DNA from: Colwellia piezophila ATCC BAA-637
GTDB taxonomy: Bacteria > Pseudomonadota > Gammaproteobacteria > Enterobacterales > Alteromonadaceae
NCBI RefSeq assembly: GCF_000378625.1
Contig: NZ_KB905173.1
Span: forward strand, 62,001-126,000
Reading direction: 5' to 3'
Length of the DNA: 64,000 nt
Both the position numbers and the translations under genes were made by a program. Below, one piece after another: positions 25,473 through 35,310 of the stretch. Under the pieces are notes generated by a model, which was not told the DNA's origin, searched no databases, and saw only the letters and a list, made by a program, of their open reading frames with translations. The number at the start of each line of letters is the position of its first letter. Positions within the stretch are counted from its first letter, which is position 1.

Positions 25473-28019
25473 ATGACACAAGAAAATATTAACCTAAATA
25501 AGATTAACAAAGATAAAGCCGAGCCGCGCCGAGAAATTGCCGAGTCTGACTTTACTACTGACGTACCCTCGGAAAATAAACTTGCAAAACATGCGATCCA
25601 AGTACACAAATTTGGTGGTAGTTCTTTAGCCACAGCTGAATGTATTAAACGTGTTCTTGAAATTATCCGGGCGAATTGTCAACTAAACGATATTGTTGTG
25701 GTTTCAGCAAACGGTAAAACAACGGATAGCTTATTCGCACTACATGATCTAGTTGAACGCACAATCGCTGAGCAAAAAATACAAACGAGTGATGAAATAA
25801 CTCAACTTATTACTGCGTTAGCGAAAGCGCAAGAAAAACTCATTACTGACTTATTAAATGCTAATAATACCAAACAGTTATTACTAAGATTGTCTAAAGA
25901 TATTGAGCAATTAAGCCACTGGTTAGCGGGTGATATTGTTAAGTATCGCAATGATATTCTCGCTTTTGGTGAAGTGTGGTCAGCAAGGTTGTTGTCAGCG
26001 TTACTTAATGAGCAAGTTTGCCCAAGTAATAGTATTGATTCCCGTGACTTTCTTGTTATCGATAATGAACAAAGTTGTGTGGTCGATACGGCTAAAAGTG
26101 CCGCACAATTAAGGCAAAGGCGTCAGTTTGGCAAGTTAGCGGTTATCACCGGTTATATCAGTAAAGATAGTCGTGGTAATAGTTGCACTTTAGGGCGAAA
26201 TGGCAGTGATTACTCTGCTACTATTATTGCCTCATTAGTTGCAGCAGGTAATGTAACTTTATGGACAGACGTTGATGGTATTTATAGTGCTGATCCTCGT
26301 GTGGTGCCTAATGCTAGAAAATTACACCGATTACCCAATGGTGTAGCCAAAGAGTTAGGTCGTCTAGGTAACCCCGTGTTACATGCTAAAACCTTACTAC
26401 CACTGATTAATCCATTAAGTGAACATCATACACATTTACATGTTGCTAGTAGTTTTGATCCTAAGGTTATCGGTACTGAAATAGGTAAATTTGGCCAAAT
26501 CGCCAAACAAGAGTTATCAGTAACTTACCTTAACGATTTACTGTTAGCGCAATCGGTAAGTTTTACCGGAAAAACCGCGGAGAGAGCAAAAGCTGAGTTT
26601 TCGCCTCTTTGCATGGATAACCAAAAAGGCTTTATGGTTATCACTCAAGAGCAACAAAAATCATTAAGTCAGTGGCTAGCTAGTCATGATGTTGAAATCA
26701 CCTTCAAACCCGTGTCGATTATTGCCACGGTTGGCCATCGTGTCGCAGAACGTGGTGATATTAAAGCCCGCTTTAAACGCTCATTAAAAACAGCCAAGCC
26801 CATAGATATCTTGGGCAGTGATAACGATCATAGTGTTATTGCAATTTTACCAGAGACTTGCTCAATTGAATTATTAAATAGCGTGCACCATGAGATGACT
26901 AAAGATGTCCGTCATATTGGGCTAGTTGTTGCGGGTATGGGCAATATTGGCGAACGCTTCTTAGAGTTATTGCCCGCGCAGCTGAATAAAGTATATGCTT
27001 TAGAAAATTTGCATTTAGTTGGTTTACTCTCTTCAAAAAAAGCGTTAATAAATAATGATGGTATTGATGTAGCTCAAGCAAGTAAATTATTTGCACAGGA
27101 AGCGCAAAACTATGATACTGAACAGCTTATTTCTTGGTTGACCCAAAACCCTTATGATGAGTTAATTGTGGTCGATATCACCCCAAGTGAAGATTTTAGT
27201 TTACTGTATGAACAGATGTTTTCTTTAGGTATCCATGTCATTGGTGCTAATAAATGGGCAGCTTCGAGTAGCACAAAGCATTTTAATAATTTAGTAAATA
27301 CTGCGGATAAAAATAACAGCTTATGGTTAGGAAACACTACAGTTGGAGCAGGTTTACCTATCAATTATGCTATTGAGGACTTACGTCAAAGTGGTGATAG
27401 CATTAGCGAGTTATCAGGAATCTTCTCCGGCACCCTGAGTTGGTTATTTGAAACCTATGACGGTACTACAAAATTTTCAGAGCTGTTATTAAATGCCTTA
27501 GCACAAGGGATTACCGAGCCAGATCCGCGTGAAGATTTATCGGGTCGTGACGTACAACGAAAGTTATTAATTTTAGCTCGAAAAGCTGGATTTGAACTAG
27601 CCTTAGAAGATATTGACTGTCAAAATTTAGTGCCAGAAGCATTACAATCATTATCAACCCATGACTTTTTAGCCCGAGCTAATGAGTTAGATGAATATTT
27701 TTCCTCAGCGTTAAGTGATGCCAAGAGTAAAGGTGCTTGTATTCGTTATGTAGCACGTTTTCAATATGACGATGCCACCGGCGTTACTGCTAAAGTGAGT
27801 TTAGAAGTATTGCCGCAAACTGATGCCTTTGCCAATTTAACCCCCTGTGACAACATTTTCCAAATCAGTAGCCATTGGTATCAAGACAACCCATTAATTA
27901 TTCGTGGACCGGGTGCCGGACGAGATGTCACTGCAGGTGGGTTACATTCTGATTTAGTTAAAATATGTCAGCAACTGGCCCATAAACAACATCAAGTGAG
28001 AATAAAGGGCATTAATTAA
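25473..28019 (+). CDS. metL: Bifunctional aspartokinase/homoserine dehydrogenase II (MetL)
   Basis: 848 residues. The aspartokinase half begins with KFGGSS at 46-51 after an unusual polar extension of about 40 residues, and contains GRNGSDYSATI and LWTDVDGIYSADPR. The homoserine dehydrogenase half starts near residue 480 with VVAGMGNIGERFLELL and contains GIFSGTLSWLF and DPREDLSGRDVQRK. It carries out the first and third steps from aspartate to homoserine. Placement after metB under MetJ control identifies it as the methionine-pathway isozyme rather than ThrA. A terminator follows. Confidence 0.94.
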   Translation: MTQENINLNKINKDKAEPRREIAESDFTTDVPSENKLAKHAIQVHKFGGSSLATAECIKRVLEIIRANCQLNDIVVVSANGKTTDSLFALHDLVERTIAEQKIQTSDEITQLITALAKAQEKLITDLLNANNTKQLLLRLSKDIEQLSHWLAGDIVKYRNDILAFGEVWSARLLSALLNEQVCPSNSIDSRDFLVIDNEQSCVVDTAKSAAQLRQRRQFGKLAVITGYISKDSRGNSCTLGRNGSDYSATIIASLVAAGNVTLWTDVDGIYSADPRVVPNARKLHRLPNGVAKELGRLGNPVLHAKTLLPLINPLSEHHTHLHVASSFDPKVIGTEIGKFGQIAKQELSVTYLNDLLLAQSVSFTGKTAERAKAEFSPLCMDNQKGFMVITQEQQKSLSQWLASHDVEITFKPVSIIATVGHRVAERGDIKARFKRSLKTAKPIDILGSDNDHSVIAILPETCSIELLNSVHHEMTKDVRHIGLVVAGMGNIGERFLELLPAQLNKVYALENLHLVGLLSSKKALINNDGIDVAQASKLFAQEAQNYDTEQLISWLTQNPYDELIVVDITPSEDFSLLYEQMFSLGIHVIGANKWAASSSTKHFNNLVNTADKNNSLWLGNTTVGAGLPINYAIEDLRQSGDSISELSGIFSGTLSWLFETYDGTTKFSELLLNALAQGITEPDPREDLSGRDVQRKLLILARKAGFELALEDIDCQNLVPEALQSLSTHDFLARANELDEYFSSALSDAKSKGACIRYVARFQYDDATGVTAKVSLEVLPQTDAFANLTPCDNIFQISSHWYQDNPLIIRGPGAGRDVTAGGLHSDLVKICQQLAHKQHQVRIKGIN

Positions 28020-28069
28020 TTACCGCTATTTCATGGCAGCAATATCCCTCTGCCATATATCGAAATAAA

Positions 28070-28108
28070 AATACCTATGCTAGGAAATAAAGCATAGGTA
28101 TTTTTTTT
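28070..28108 (+). terminator. metBL operon terminator
   Basis: Twelve-bp stem AATACCTATGCT/AGCATAGGTATT (28070-28081 with 28091-28102), then a T run. Confidence 0.88.
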
Positions 28109-28253
28109 GGAAAAAATAAATGGTGATGACTTTGATGAGAATAATTAATAACTTAGTTATATCGCTCTTTAAAGTAATAGCCACTTGTCTTACTATTGCA
28201 TTTAGCTATGATTACTAGCATGATAGATATTATTTATTCGCATTCGCGCAGCA

Positions 28254-29633
28254 ATGGCTAAAGACTCTCCTCACCAAACACATTACACCCGACAAATTCA
28301 TCATTTGTTAGCTATGGTCTATGGGCGTAGCTCAGTTAAAGACTCTTTGTTAGATCGTGCTATTGGTTATTTTGAGCAAGAAGAGTTTCGTCCTTCAGAT
28401 GAGAAAAAATCGTTGCAAGAATCCTCTGTTGAACAAATGCAACGCACAGAACGTCATTCTAATTTACTGTCTATTTCATTGACTATTCTTGAGTTAGCGG
28501 AAGGCGAAAACTACGCTGACAATAACCGAAAGTCAGCACAGTTTCTTGGTACTATTCAGTTAATTAGACCTAGCGAAGGAAAACACGTAGCCACAAACAA
28601 TGAACAAAGAAAATCAGTTTATAAAGCCGTTTTAGCGCTACGTTTACTTGACCGCTTAATTCTTGATGGTCAAATGCTCGAACCCTATGTTAATAAGTTT
28701 TTAACTGATATATCACCAGAGCAGTACTTAGATTTTGCTGATCACGACAGTGAAGCTTACCAGCGATTTACCGCCCAAGTAAAAATTCCGCTTATTATGG
28801 CGTCTATCATAGAAGATATCGGGCTCTACCATCCAAAATCACAAAGTATACTTCTGGGTGGCGATGGTAAGCTAGACCCTTTTCGTACCTTAGAAGTGAA
28901 GCAGCGAAAAGAGCTACTGCAAATCAATTATCGTCAAACATTGAAATACGTTAGTGAGGGCGTTGGTATGCCAATTTTTGTCGGTAATACCAAAGCGGAA
29001 CGCGAGCAGTTTATTGTTGACGAGCAGGATAAACACGCGTTTATAAAACTGTTATTAAAAGCCAGTATCAACCCTAAAAACACTATTGGTAACGTTTTAA
29101 AAGTACCGCAAATTTATACTTCAATAATCTTTTCAACCAAAGCTAGTTATAACTACAAATTGCTACCACAAGTCTTTCAGGTACTGAATAAAAATGCAGA
29201 ATTAGGCGCCTGTGCACAGCTGGTGGTTGATGCTCTATATAAAATTACTGGTATGTTCCCGCAAGGTTTTGGTGTTGTCTATATGCCTTTAGGAGAGTTA
29301 AGCGGCACAGGTGATTGTTATGAATACGCTATCGTTAACGGCCTTTACCCTGCCAAAGCAGAACAGCCAAATTGTCGAATGACCACCCGTAAACTCACTT
29401 TTATCGGTTATGGTCAAAATACGGTTATCGCAATTAATAGTAATCTATATTTCACTAACACGGCAAAGAAGCTAGCAACCTTGAGTAAAGACCGTTTAAA
29501 TGAAATATTAGAGCTTTTAAGCTCAAACTCTAAAGAGCGTAAAAAGTTAGATTTACTGCCTCGCTGCTGGTATGGCAACGAATTTTTTTCAGTAAAAGCA
29601 AATCAAAACCTTTGGAATAAAGTGGATCCATAA
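28254..29633 (+). CDS. Degenerate HD-GYP-like protein, function unknown
   Basis: 459 residues, no signal or membrane segment. The arrangement recalls HD-GYP phosphodiesterases: helices with YKAVLALRLLDRLI, then IIEDIGLYHPKSQSILLGG near residue 183 in place of LHDIGKL..P..IL, a helical middle, YTSIIFSTKASYNYKLLP, and FPQGFGVVYMPLGELSG near residue 335 in place of YPxGxxVxL. The HD dyad is ED here and the GYP motif is not evident, so the enzyme site seems lost. It might be a c-di-GMP effector or scaffold. The ATG has no good Shine-Dalgarno; a 13-codon ORF (28220-28261) overlaps it. The assignment is by eye. Confidence 0.55.
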   Translation: MAKDSPHQTHYTRQIHHLLAMVYGRSSVKDSLLDRAIGYFEQEEFRPSDEKKSLQESSVEQMQRTERHSNLLSISLTILELAEGENYADNNRKSAQFLGTIQLIRPSEGKHVATNNEQRKSVYKAVLALRLLDRLILDGQMLEPYVNKFLTDISPEQYLDFADHDSEAYQRFTAQVKIPLIMASIIEDIGLYHPKSQSILLGGDGKLDPFRTLEVKQRKELLQINYRQTLKYVSEGVGMPIFVGNTKAEREQFIVDEQDKHAFIKLLLKASINPKNTIGNVLKVPQIYTSIIFSTKASYNYKLLPQVFQVLNKNAELGACAQLVVDALYKITGMFPQGFGVVYMPLGELSGTGDCYEYAIVNGLYPAKAEQPNCRMTTRKLTFIGYGQNTVIAINSNLYFTNTAKKLATLSKDRLNEILELLSSNSKERKKLDLLPRCWYGNEFFSVKANQNLWNKVDP

Positions 29634-29671
29634 GTTCTCAACATAAAGCCGTTACAAAAGGAAGAGAATCA

Positions 29672-30799
29672 ATGACAAGTCAGGTAAAAAGTAAACGTAT
29701 TGCTGCCATCGATTGGATGCGTGGTTTTGTCATGATCATTATGGTGTTAGATCATGTATCAATGGTTTATAACAGAGATCATTTGTCGACAGACTCCGCA
29801 GTCAATTATGTTCTTGGCACGCCGTTACCCGCCTTTGAATTTTTCAGTCGTTGGATAAGCCATATTTGTGCCCCCGTTTTTGTGTTTTTAGCAGGGACGG
29901 CCTTAGCTATTAGCGTTGAGCGCAAGTTATCTCGAGGGTTTGATAGCAAAGGTATTGATAAAGATATTTTGATTCGCGGCGCTTTTATTGCTTTATTAGA
30001 TCCAACCATCACCTCATTTTTCGGCGGTAAGCTGACCTTCCAAGTACTTTATGCTATTGGTATTGCTATGATGTGCATGGCTTTCTTTAGACGATTATCC
30101 AGTAAGCAATTAGTTATTATTGCTATGGCTTGGATATTAGGTGGTGAACTCGTTACTGCGCAGTTTTGGTTTGCCGGTGGTCAAGAGCAATCAATTATTG
30201 TTGGTTTGTTAATAGGTAAGTATTCATCTCCAGACTTAAGTATTTCTTATGCCGCGGTGCCTTGGCTGTCGGTGATGATTATTGGCTGGGTGTTTGGTCG
30301 ATATATTCTCGATTACGGTGATGGCAGGGTGACGGTTAGCCCGGCTAAATTACTGTTTCGTTTAGGCTTTGCAGCATTAGCTGCTTATGTTGCCATCCGT
30401 TACTTCAATGATTACGGCAATATGTTTTTATTAAAAGAAGATAATAGTTGGCAACAATGGTTACATGTTAGTAAATACCCACCTTCAGCGAGCTTCATCA
30501 TGCTTGAATTAGGACTTATGGCGGTTATTCTCGCCTCAATGATTAAAGTTGAGCAGCGTATAGGAGTAAGACCAAATGGGGTATTACTGGTATTTGGTCA
30601 AACGTCAATGATGTTTTATTTGGTACATAGAATCTTCTTAACGGGTACTGGTACTTTTGGCGGTATGAGGGATATAACAGACTTGCCAGGAAGTTACCTC
30701 ATTACTGGGCTGATACTGCTGTTATTGTATCCTTTTTGTTTATGGTATCGAGGCTTTAAGGCTAAACATCCAGAGTCGATTTGGTTAAAATACCTGTAA
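29672..30799 (+). CDS. DUF1624/HGSNAT-like integral membrane protein
   Basis: 375 residues with about nine membrane helices. The start RIAAIDWMRGFVMIIMVLDH is the hallmark of the heparan-glucosaminide acetyltransferase-like catalytic domain (DUF1624), with SHICAPVFVFLAGTALAISV and the late block FGQTSMMFYLVHRIFL. Relatives transfer acyl groups across the membrane to sugars, but the bacterial proteins are mostly untested. AAAGGAAG precedes the ATG. It lies 38 bases after the HD-GYP-like gene, so the two may be co-transcribed. Confidence 0.8.
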   Translation: MTSQVKSKRIAAIDWMRGFVMIIMVLDHVSMVYNRDHLSTDSAVNYVLGTPLPAFEFFSRWISHICAPVFVFLAGTALAISVERKLSRGFDSKGIDKDILIRGAFIALLDPTITSFFGGKLTFQVLYAIGIAMMCMAFFRRLSSKQLVIIAMAWILGGELVTAQFWFAGGQEQSIIVGLLIGKYSSPDLSISYAAVPWLSVMIIGWVFGRYILDYGDGRVTVSPAKLLFRLGFAALAAYVAIRYFNDYGNMFLLKEDNSWQQWLHVSKYPPSASFIMLELGLMAVILASMIKVEQRIGVRPNGVLLVFGQTSMMFYLVHRIFLTGTGTFGGMRDITDLPGSYLITGLILLLLYPFCLWYRGFKAKHPESIWLKYL

Positions 30800-30836
30800 A
30801 GTATGTCAACGCACAGGTTAACTCAAAAAGGTTGTC

Positions 30837-30856
30837 ATATACCCAAGCTACTTCAA
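30837..30856. repeat. Short intergenic repeat, copy 1
   Basis: ATATACCCAAGCTACTTCAA, matched at 19 of 20 bases by 57703-57722. Similar sequences are common in Vibrio and Shewanella intergenic DNA (recalled, not checked here). It lies between the converging DUF1624 and argE genes. Confidence 0.5.
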
Positions 30857-30939
30857 TATAGTTCTATGACTGCCTTTTTATTACTGTTTTGGTTATTACT
30901 GTTTTAGTTATGACTACTAGCCATAACAAACATCTCGAA

Positions 30940-32088
30940 CTATAGGCAGTAATACTCAATCATTTTTGTTAACAAGCGTTCAGTTTTATCTATTTCACTG
31001 TGGGCAAGAAATTCATTTGGTTGATGAGCCTGATCAATAGAACCAGGGCCCAACACTATCGTTTGACAACCTAGCTGCTGAATATAAGGGGCTTCAGTGG
31101 CGTAATTAACGGCACAGCAACTATGACCACTAATTTCCTCGGCAATATCTATTAGTGTACTGGGTTTCTTTTGCTCAAAGCTAGGTGAACTCGGGTGCAT
31201 TTCAGCAAAACTGATTCTACCGGGATAAAGTTCAGCCAATGGCTTTAATGCCTCACTTAGCCAATTAATCAATTCATCATCGCTCATACCGGGCAATGAA
31301 CGTAAATCAATATCCAAATGACAATGACCACAAATCCTATTGGCATTATCTCCGCCAGAAATAGCACCTAAGTTTAACGTTGGTGCAGGTACATCAAAGG
31401 CTTCATTGTGGTAATTGAGCTGGAACTTTTCTTTTAAGTCTAACAATTGGCCAATGACTTTATAGATAATTTCTATGGCATTAACACCAAGTGCAGGCTT
31501 ACTTGAATGACCCGACTTACCTTCGACACTAATACGGTGTGACATATGACCTTTATGCATAACTACAGGGACTAAATTAGTTGGCTCACCAATAATGGCA
31601 ACATCAGGTTTTATTGTTTGGCTATTTGCAAAAAAACGGGCGCCAGCCATAGTCGTTTCTTCATCCGCAGTGGCAAGAATATATAAAGGTTTTTTTAACT
31701 GTTTAGCGGTTAAGTTCTGACAGACCTGCAATATAAAAGCGAAGAAACCTTTCATATCACAAGTACCTAATCCAAAGAACTTATCATCTTGATTGACTAC
31801 TTTATGTGGGTCTGACTGCCAACGGTTTTCATCAAAAGGTACAGTGTCACTGTGGCCTGCCAACAATAACCCCCCCTCACCACTACCTAACTTAGCCAGT
31901 AAGTTAAATTTATTGTTGGTAGTAGGTACCGCTTGAATTTCAATACTAAAACCAAGTTGTTCAAACCAAGTAGCTAATAGTTGGATAACTTCATTGTTAC
32001 CCTGATCCCAGCTCGGTTGTGTGGAGCTAATAGAAGAGCAAGCGATTAACTGGCTCAAGCTTTGGCTGAAATTAGGCAGCTTTGTCAT
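30940..32088 (-). CDS. argE: Acetylornithine deacetylase ArgE
   Basis: 382 residues of the M20 metallopeptidase family. Metal-site motifs are LLAGHSDTVPFD, GTCDMKGF, ATADEETTMAGA, IGEPTN and, near the end, DQAHQPNEF. It releases ornithine and acetate from N-acetylornithine. It is divergent from argC across a 123-base control region, as in enteric bacteria. It is striking because a linear (ArgE) route is kept together with a full ArgA, with no argJ in sight. Confidence 0.93.
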   Translation of the reverse strand: MTKLPNFSQSLSQLIACSSISSTQPSWDQGNNEVIQLLATWFEQLGFSIEIQAVPTTNNKFNLLAKLGSGEGGLLLAGHSDTVPFDENRWQSDPHKVVNQDDKFFGLGTCDMKGFFAFILQVCQNLTAKQLKKPLYILATADEETTMAGARFFANSQTIKPDVAIIGEPTNLVPVVMHKGHMSHRISVEGKSGHSSKPALGVNAIEIIYKVIGQLLDLKEKFQLNYHNEAFDVPAPTLNLGAISGGDNANRICGHCHLDIDLRSLPGMSDDELINWLSEALKPLAELYPGRISFAEMHPSSPSFEQKKPSTLIDIAEEISGHSCCAVNYATEAPYIQQLGCQTIVLGPGSIDQAHQPNEFLAHSEIDKTERLLTKMIEYYCL

Positions 32089-32122
32089 AAATAACCTATA
32101 AAATTCGAATAATTACTTAAAT

Positions 32123-32147
32123 AGTTATGCTGATAAGTTGCATAACT
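32123..32147. promoter_or_regulatory. Palindrome in the argE-argC control region
   Basis: Perfect 8-bp inverted repeat AGTTATGC/GCATAACT with a 9-base spacer. AT-rich TTCGAATAATTACTT precedes it at 32104. ArgR boxes are 18-bp AT-rich palindromes in this very position in other gammaproteobacteria, so ArgR binding is a reasonable inference, but neither site is a close match to the consensus. Confidence 0.4.
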
Positions 32148-32211
32148 ACCCATGCGGTGTTACCTTAGTTCTATAGTGTAAATAACCTGCTTTGATAAGG
32201 CTACTGCAAAA

Positions 32212-33264
32212 ATGACAAAGGCTATACTCGATTCGAATAACAGTGTGCAAAAAGTGGCGGTTATCGGCGCCAGTGGTTATGCCGGAGCAGAGCTGGTTGG
32301 CTTATTATGCAAGCATAACCAAGCACAAATTGAGCATTTAGTTGTTTCTGAAAATAGCCGATCTGAAGGTAAGCTTTTTAGTGACTTACATGGTCGTTTT
32401 AACGGGATATGTGATCTGCCCTTGCAAGCCTTCTCTCCAGCATGGTTTGAGCAGCATGCGTCAGGTTTAGATGTGGTTTTCTTCGCCACCCCCCATGAAT
32501 TCAGTGCTGACTGGGCACAAGCCTTTGTCGAAGCTGGCGTGAAAGTGTTTGATCTTTCCGGTGGCTTTAGATTAAAAGACGCCAATGATTACCCTAAATA
32601 TTACGGCTTTGAGCATGCCAACACAGACGCATTGGCATCTGCTAAGTATGGCTTAGCCGAATGGCAGCAAGATGATATTGCCGATACCAACTTAGTCGCA
32701 GTACCTGGTTGTTATCCAACGGCAAGCTTACTTTGTTTAAAACCACTGACAACTAACCATTTAGTGCTAGAAAATTCATTGGTTGTCGTTAATGGTATTA
32801 GTGGCGTCACCGGTGCTGGACGAAATGCCTCGTTAGCAACTAATTTTAATGAAGTGAGCTTAAAAGCTTATAACGTATTGCAGCATAGACATCAGCCTGA
32901 AATATCTCAAGAAGCGGCAATAGAGGTGATATTTAACCCGCATTTAGCGCCTTACAAAAGAGGCCTGTTAGCAACGGTAACCTTGCAACTTAAAACTGGC
33001 GTTACTAATGCTCAAGTACAGCAAGCTTTTGCACAGGCTTATAGCGATAAACCTTTAGTCAGGTTAGTAGCCAGTTGGCCCGAAATTGGCAATGTTGCTT
33101 ATACACCATTTGCTGATGTGCATTGGCAACTCGATGAAGAAAAGCAGGTGGTAGTGGTCAGTTGTGCCATAGATAACTTACTTAAAGGCGCAGCTTCGCA
33201 AGCTGTGCAATGTTTTAATATTTCACTTGGCTTGGTCAGTGAGTTCTCATTAATAAATGCTTAG
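32212..33264 (+). CDS. argC: N-acetyl-gamma-glutamyl-phosphate reductase ArgC
   Basis: 350 residues. The NADP site is VAVIGASGYAGAELVGLL near residue 20. The catalytic cysteine is in VAVPGCYPTASLL, and HRHQPEI and APYKRGLLATV complete the family signature. It reduces N-acetylglutamyl phosphate to the semialdehyde. First gene of the argCBFGH(A) run; argB starts 43 bases after its stop. Confidence 0.95.
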   Translation: MTKAILDSNNSVQKVAVIGASGYAGAELVGLLCKHNQAQIEHLVVSENSRSEGKLFSDLHGRFNGICDLPLQAFSPAWFEQHASGLDVVFFATPHEFSADWAQAFVEAGVKVFDLSGGFRLKDANDYPKYYGFEHANTDALASAKYGLAEWQQDDIADTNLVAVPGCYPTASLLCLKPLTTNHLVLENSLVVVNGISGVTGAGRNASLATNFNEVSLKAYNVLQHRHQPEISQEAAIEVIFNPHLAPYKRGLLATVTLQLKTGVTNAQVQQAFAQAYSDKPLVRLVASWPEIGNVAYTPFADVHWQLDEEKQVVVVSCAIDNLLKGAASQAVQCFNISLGLVSEFSLINA

Positions 33265-33307
33265 AAAATTAGAAAAGAACCGTATTAAAGTATAGCAAGG
33301 AATAAAG

Positions 33308-34114
33308 ATGAACAAGCCTGAACTAAAGCCACAAGTTAAACCAAAGCTAAAGCCCTTAGTCATTAAAATTGGCGGCACCATTCTTGAAAAAGAATCAGCA
33401 CTCAGTGCTTTATTCAGTGTGATTGCCCAGTTGAAAAACAAACAAGTAGTTTTGGTACATGGTGGTGGCTGTGTGGTTGATGAAATGTTAGCGCAAGCTG
33501 GCTTTACTACCGAGAAAAAACATGGCTTACGGGTCACACCAAAAGAGCAGATAGCCTTAATTAGTGGCGTTCTTGCGGGTACGGTTAATAAAGCTATTGT
33601 TGCTACCGCCAATAGTATGGGGTTAGCGGCGGTCGGTTTATCATTAAACGATGGCGATATGATCAGTTGTACTTTATCTACTCAAGAGTTAGGTCAAGTT
33701 GGTGTGCCACATAGTAATAACAGTAAGTTATTAGACACGCTATTAACAAGCAAGTTCTTACCGGTAATCTCTTCAATTGGTGCCCTAGAGAATGGCGACT
33801 TAGTTAATGTGAATGCCGATGATGCCGCGGTAGCTATTTGCCAACTACTTAATGCGGAATTATTGTTACTGACCGATGTAAATGGCGTTAAAGGCGCTGA
33901 TGGTGAGTATTTATCGTCACTTAATGGCGAACAAGCTGAACATTTGATCGAGCAGGGCGTTATTGCTGGTGGTATGACCGCAAAAGTTAATGCGGCGCTA
34001 TTGGCAGCAAAACAATTACGACGAACTATCGCGGTTGCCAGTTGGCAATCGCCGGAGCAAATCACCCAATTACTTGATGGTCAGGGCATTGGCACGCAAA
34101 TTCAGCCAAATTAG
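33308..34114 (+). CDS. argB: Acetylglutamate kinase ArgB
   Basis: 268 residues of the amino-acid kinase family. LVIKIGGTILEKE and VLVHGGGCVVDEML bind ATP and substrate; VNADDAAVAICQLL and GGMTAKVNAAL are the late motifs. It phosphorylates N-acetylglutamate. The N-terminus has a Lys/Pro-rich leader of about 17 residues (PELKPQVKPKLKP) before the fold. AAGGAATAAAG precedes the ATG. Confidence 0.94.
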   Translation: MNKPELKPQVKPKLKPLVIKIGGTILEKESALSALFSVIAQLKNKQVVLVHGGGCVVDEMLAQAGFTTEKKHGLRVTPKEQIALISGVLAGTVNKAIVATANSMGLAAVGLSLNDGDMISCTLSTQELGQVGVPHSNNSKLLDTLLTSKFLPVISSIGALENGDLVNVNADDAAVAICQLLNAELLLLTDVNGVKGADGEYLSSLNGEQAEHLIEQGVIAGGMTAKVNAALLAAKQLRRTIAVASWQSPEQITQLLDGQGIGTQIQPN

Positions 34115-34161
34115 TTTATCTGCTATCAAAAGCTTTAAAGAAATATTGAGAGAAAAACCTT

Positions 34162-35103
34162 ATGTCGAGCACATTACCACTAACATCATTAGTTAATTTT
34201 TTAGCCGATGATCAGCTGAACAAAGCGCAATTATTAGCATTAATCGAATTGGCGATTAACATCAAAAAACATCCTAATGACTATAGCCAAGCATTGGCGG
34301 GAAAATCTGTAGCGATGATTTTCGAGAAACCTTCACTAAGAACGCATGTCAGTTTCGATATGGGCATTAATAAGTTAGGTGGTCATGCATTATATTTGGG
34401 TCAGCAAAATGGCAAGTTAGGTGAACGTGAGCGGGTTAGTGATTACGCGAAAAATTTATCGTGTTTTGCTGATCTTATTGTTGCCCGTGTCTTTAGTCAT
34501 GATTCTATTCAAGGTTTAGCTGAACATGCCAGTATTCCGGTGATTAATGCTTTATGTGACGTTTATCATCCGTGCCAAGCACTGGCAGATTTTGTCACGC
34601 TATCAGAAACCTATGCTGATTTAAGCCAGGTAAAATTAGCCTATGTTGGCGATGGCAATAATGTCTCTAATTCATTAATGCTAATGGCGGCAACCTTAGG
34701 TGTAGATTTTACTTTGATTTGCCCAGCAGGTCATGAAGCACAACAAGATATCATTGAAAAAACCAAGTTACTTGCACAAGAGTCAGGCAGTAAGTTAACA
34801 CTTACTAATGATATAAACGCCATTGGTAAACAAGATGTCATTTATACCGATACTTGGATTTCAATGGGTGATGAAGATAGCAGTAAAAAGGCAGAAATTC
34901 TCGCTAAGTTTGCCCCGTATCAAGTGAATCACGCGCTAATGGCAAAAGCACAGGCGAGCATGGTCCTACACTGTCAGCCAGCACATTTGGAAGAAGAAAT
35001 AACGACGGAATTATTTGATAGTGAATTATCGAAAGTATTTCAGCAAGCAGAAAATAGAATGTGGGCGCAAAACGCCGTTCTAGTAACATTGCTTGCTAAT
35101 TAA
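34162..35103 (+). CDS. argF: Ornithine carbamoyltransferase ArgF
   Basis: 313 residues. Carbamoyl phosphate motif FEKPSLRTHVSFD, ornithine-side motifs YHPCQALADFVTL and VLHCQPAHLEEE. It makes citrulline from ornithine and carbamoyl phosphate. The FEKPS-R version and the length are like the group found in Alteromonadales. It follows argB by 47 bases and precedes argG by 207 bases. Confidence 0.94.
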   Translation: MSSTLPLTSLVNFLADDQLNKAQLLALIELAINIKKHPNDYSQALAGKSVAMIFEKPSLRTHVSFDMGINKLGGHALYLGQQNGKLGERERVSDYAKNLSCFADLIVARVFSHDSIQGLAEHASIPVINALCDVYHPCQALADFVTLSETYADLSQVKLAYVGDGNNVSNSLMLMAATLGVDFTLICPAGHEAQQDIIEKTKLLAQESGSKLTLTNDINAIGKQDVIYTDTWISMGDEDSSKKAEILAKFAPYQVNHALMAKAQASMVLHCQPAHLEEEITTELFDSELSKVFQQAENRMWAQNAVLVTLLAN

Positions 35104-35310
35104 CCATTGTGCAAACTATTTATTGCTATAGCTACGGTATAAGTACTCAGATACAAGAGTATGCTCCGGGCTTTTTTCTTGCTCTAGCAGCAAATAGCAT
35201 AACGAACATTGATTAATTTAAAAGTTTATAAAAATTAGTAATGAAAGAATATGAGTTAAGTTAGTAATGATACTAGCTAGCAACATTTAAAAAATTTAAG
35301 AGAGAAAATC

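Noticed and set aside
25930..26112. Open frame inside metL on the same strand
   Set aside because: It lies fully in another frame of a confident gene and has no ribosome site or recognisable product.
28220..28261. 13-codon ORF overlapping the start of the HD-GYP-like gene as a leader peptide
   Set aside because: No ribosome site and no attenuator hairpin nearby, so coupling is only a remote possibility; mentioned in the gene entry only.
33694..34065. 123-residue open frame opposite argB
   Set aside because: Antisense shadow; composition rich in Ser, Ala and Cys with no family features.
35104..35310. The argF-argG gap as a site of a second arginine operator
   Set aside because: I could not find a palindrome or promoter good enough to support it.
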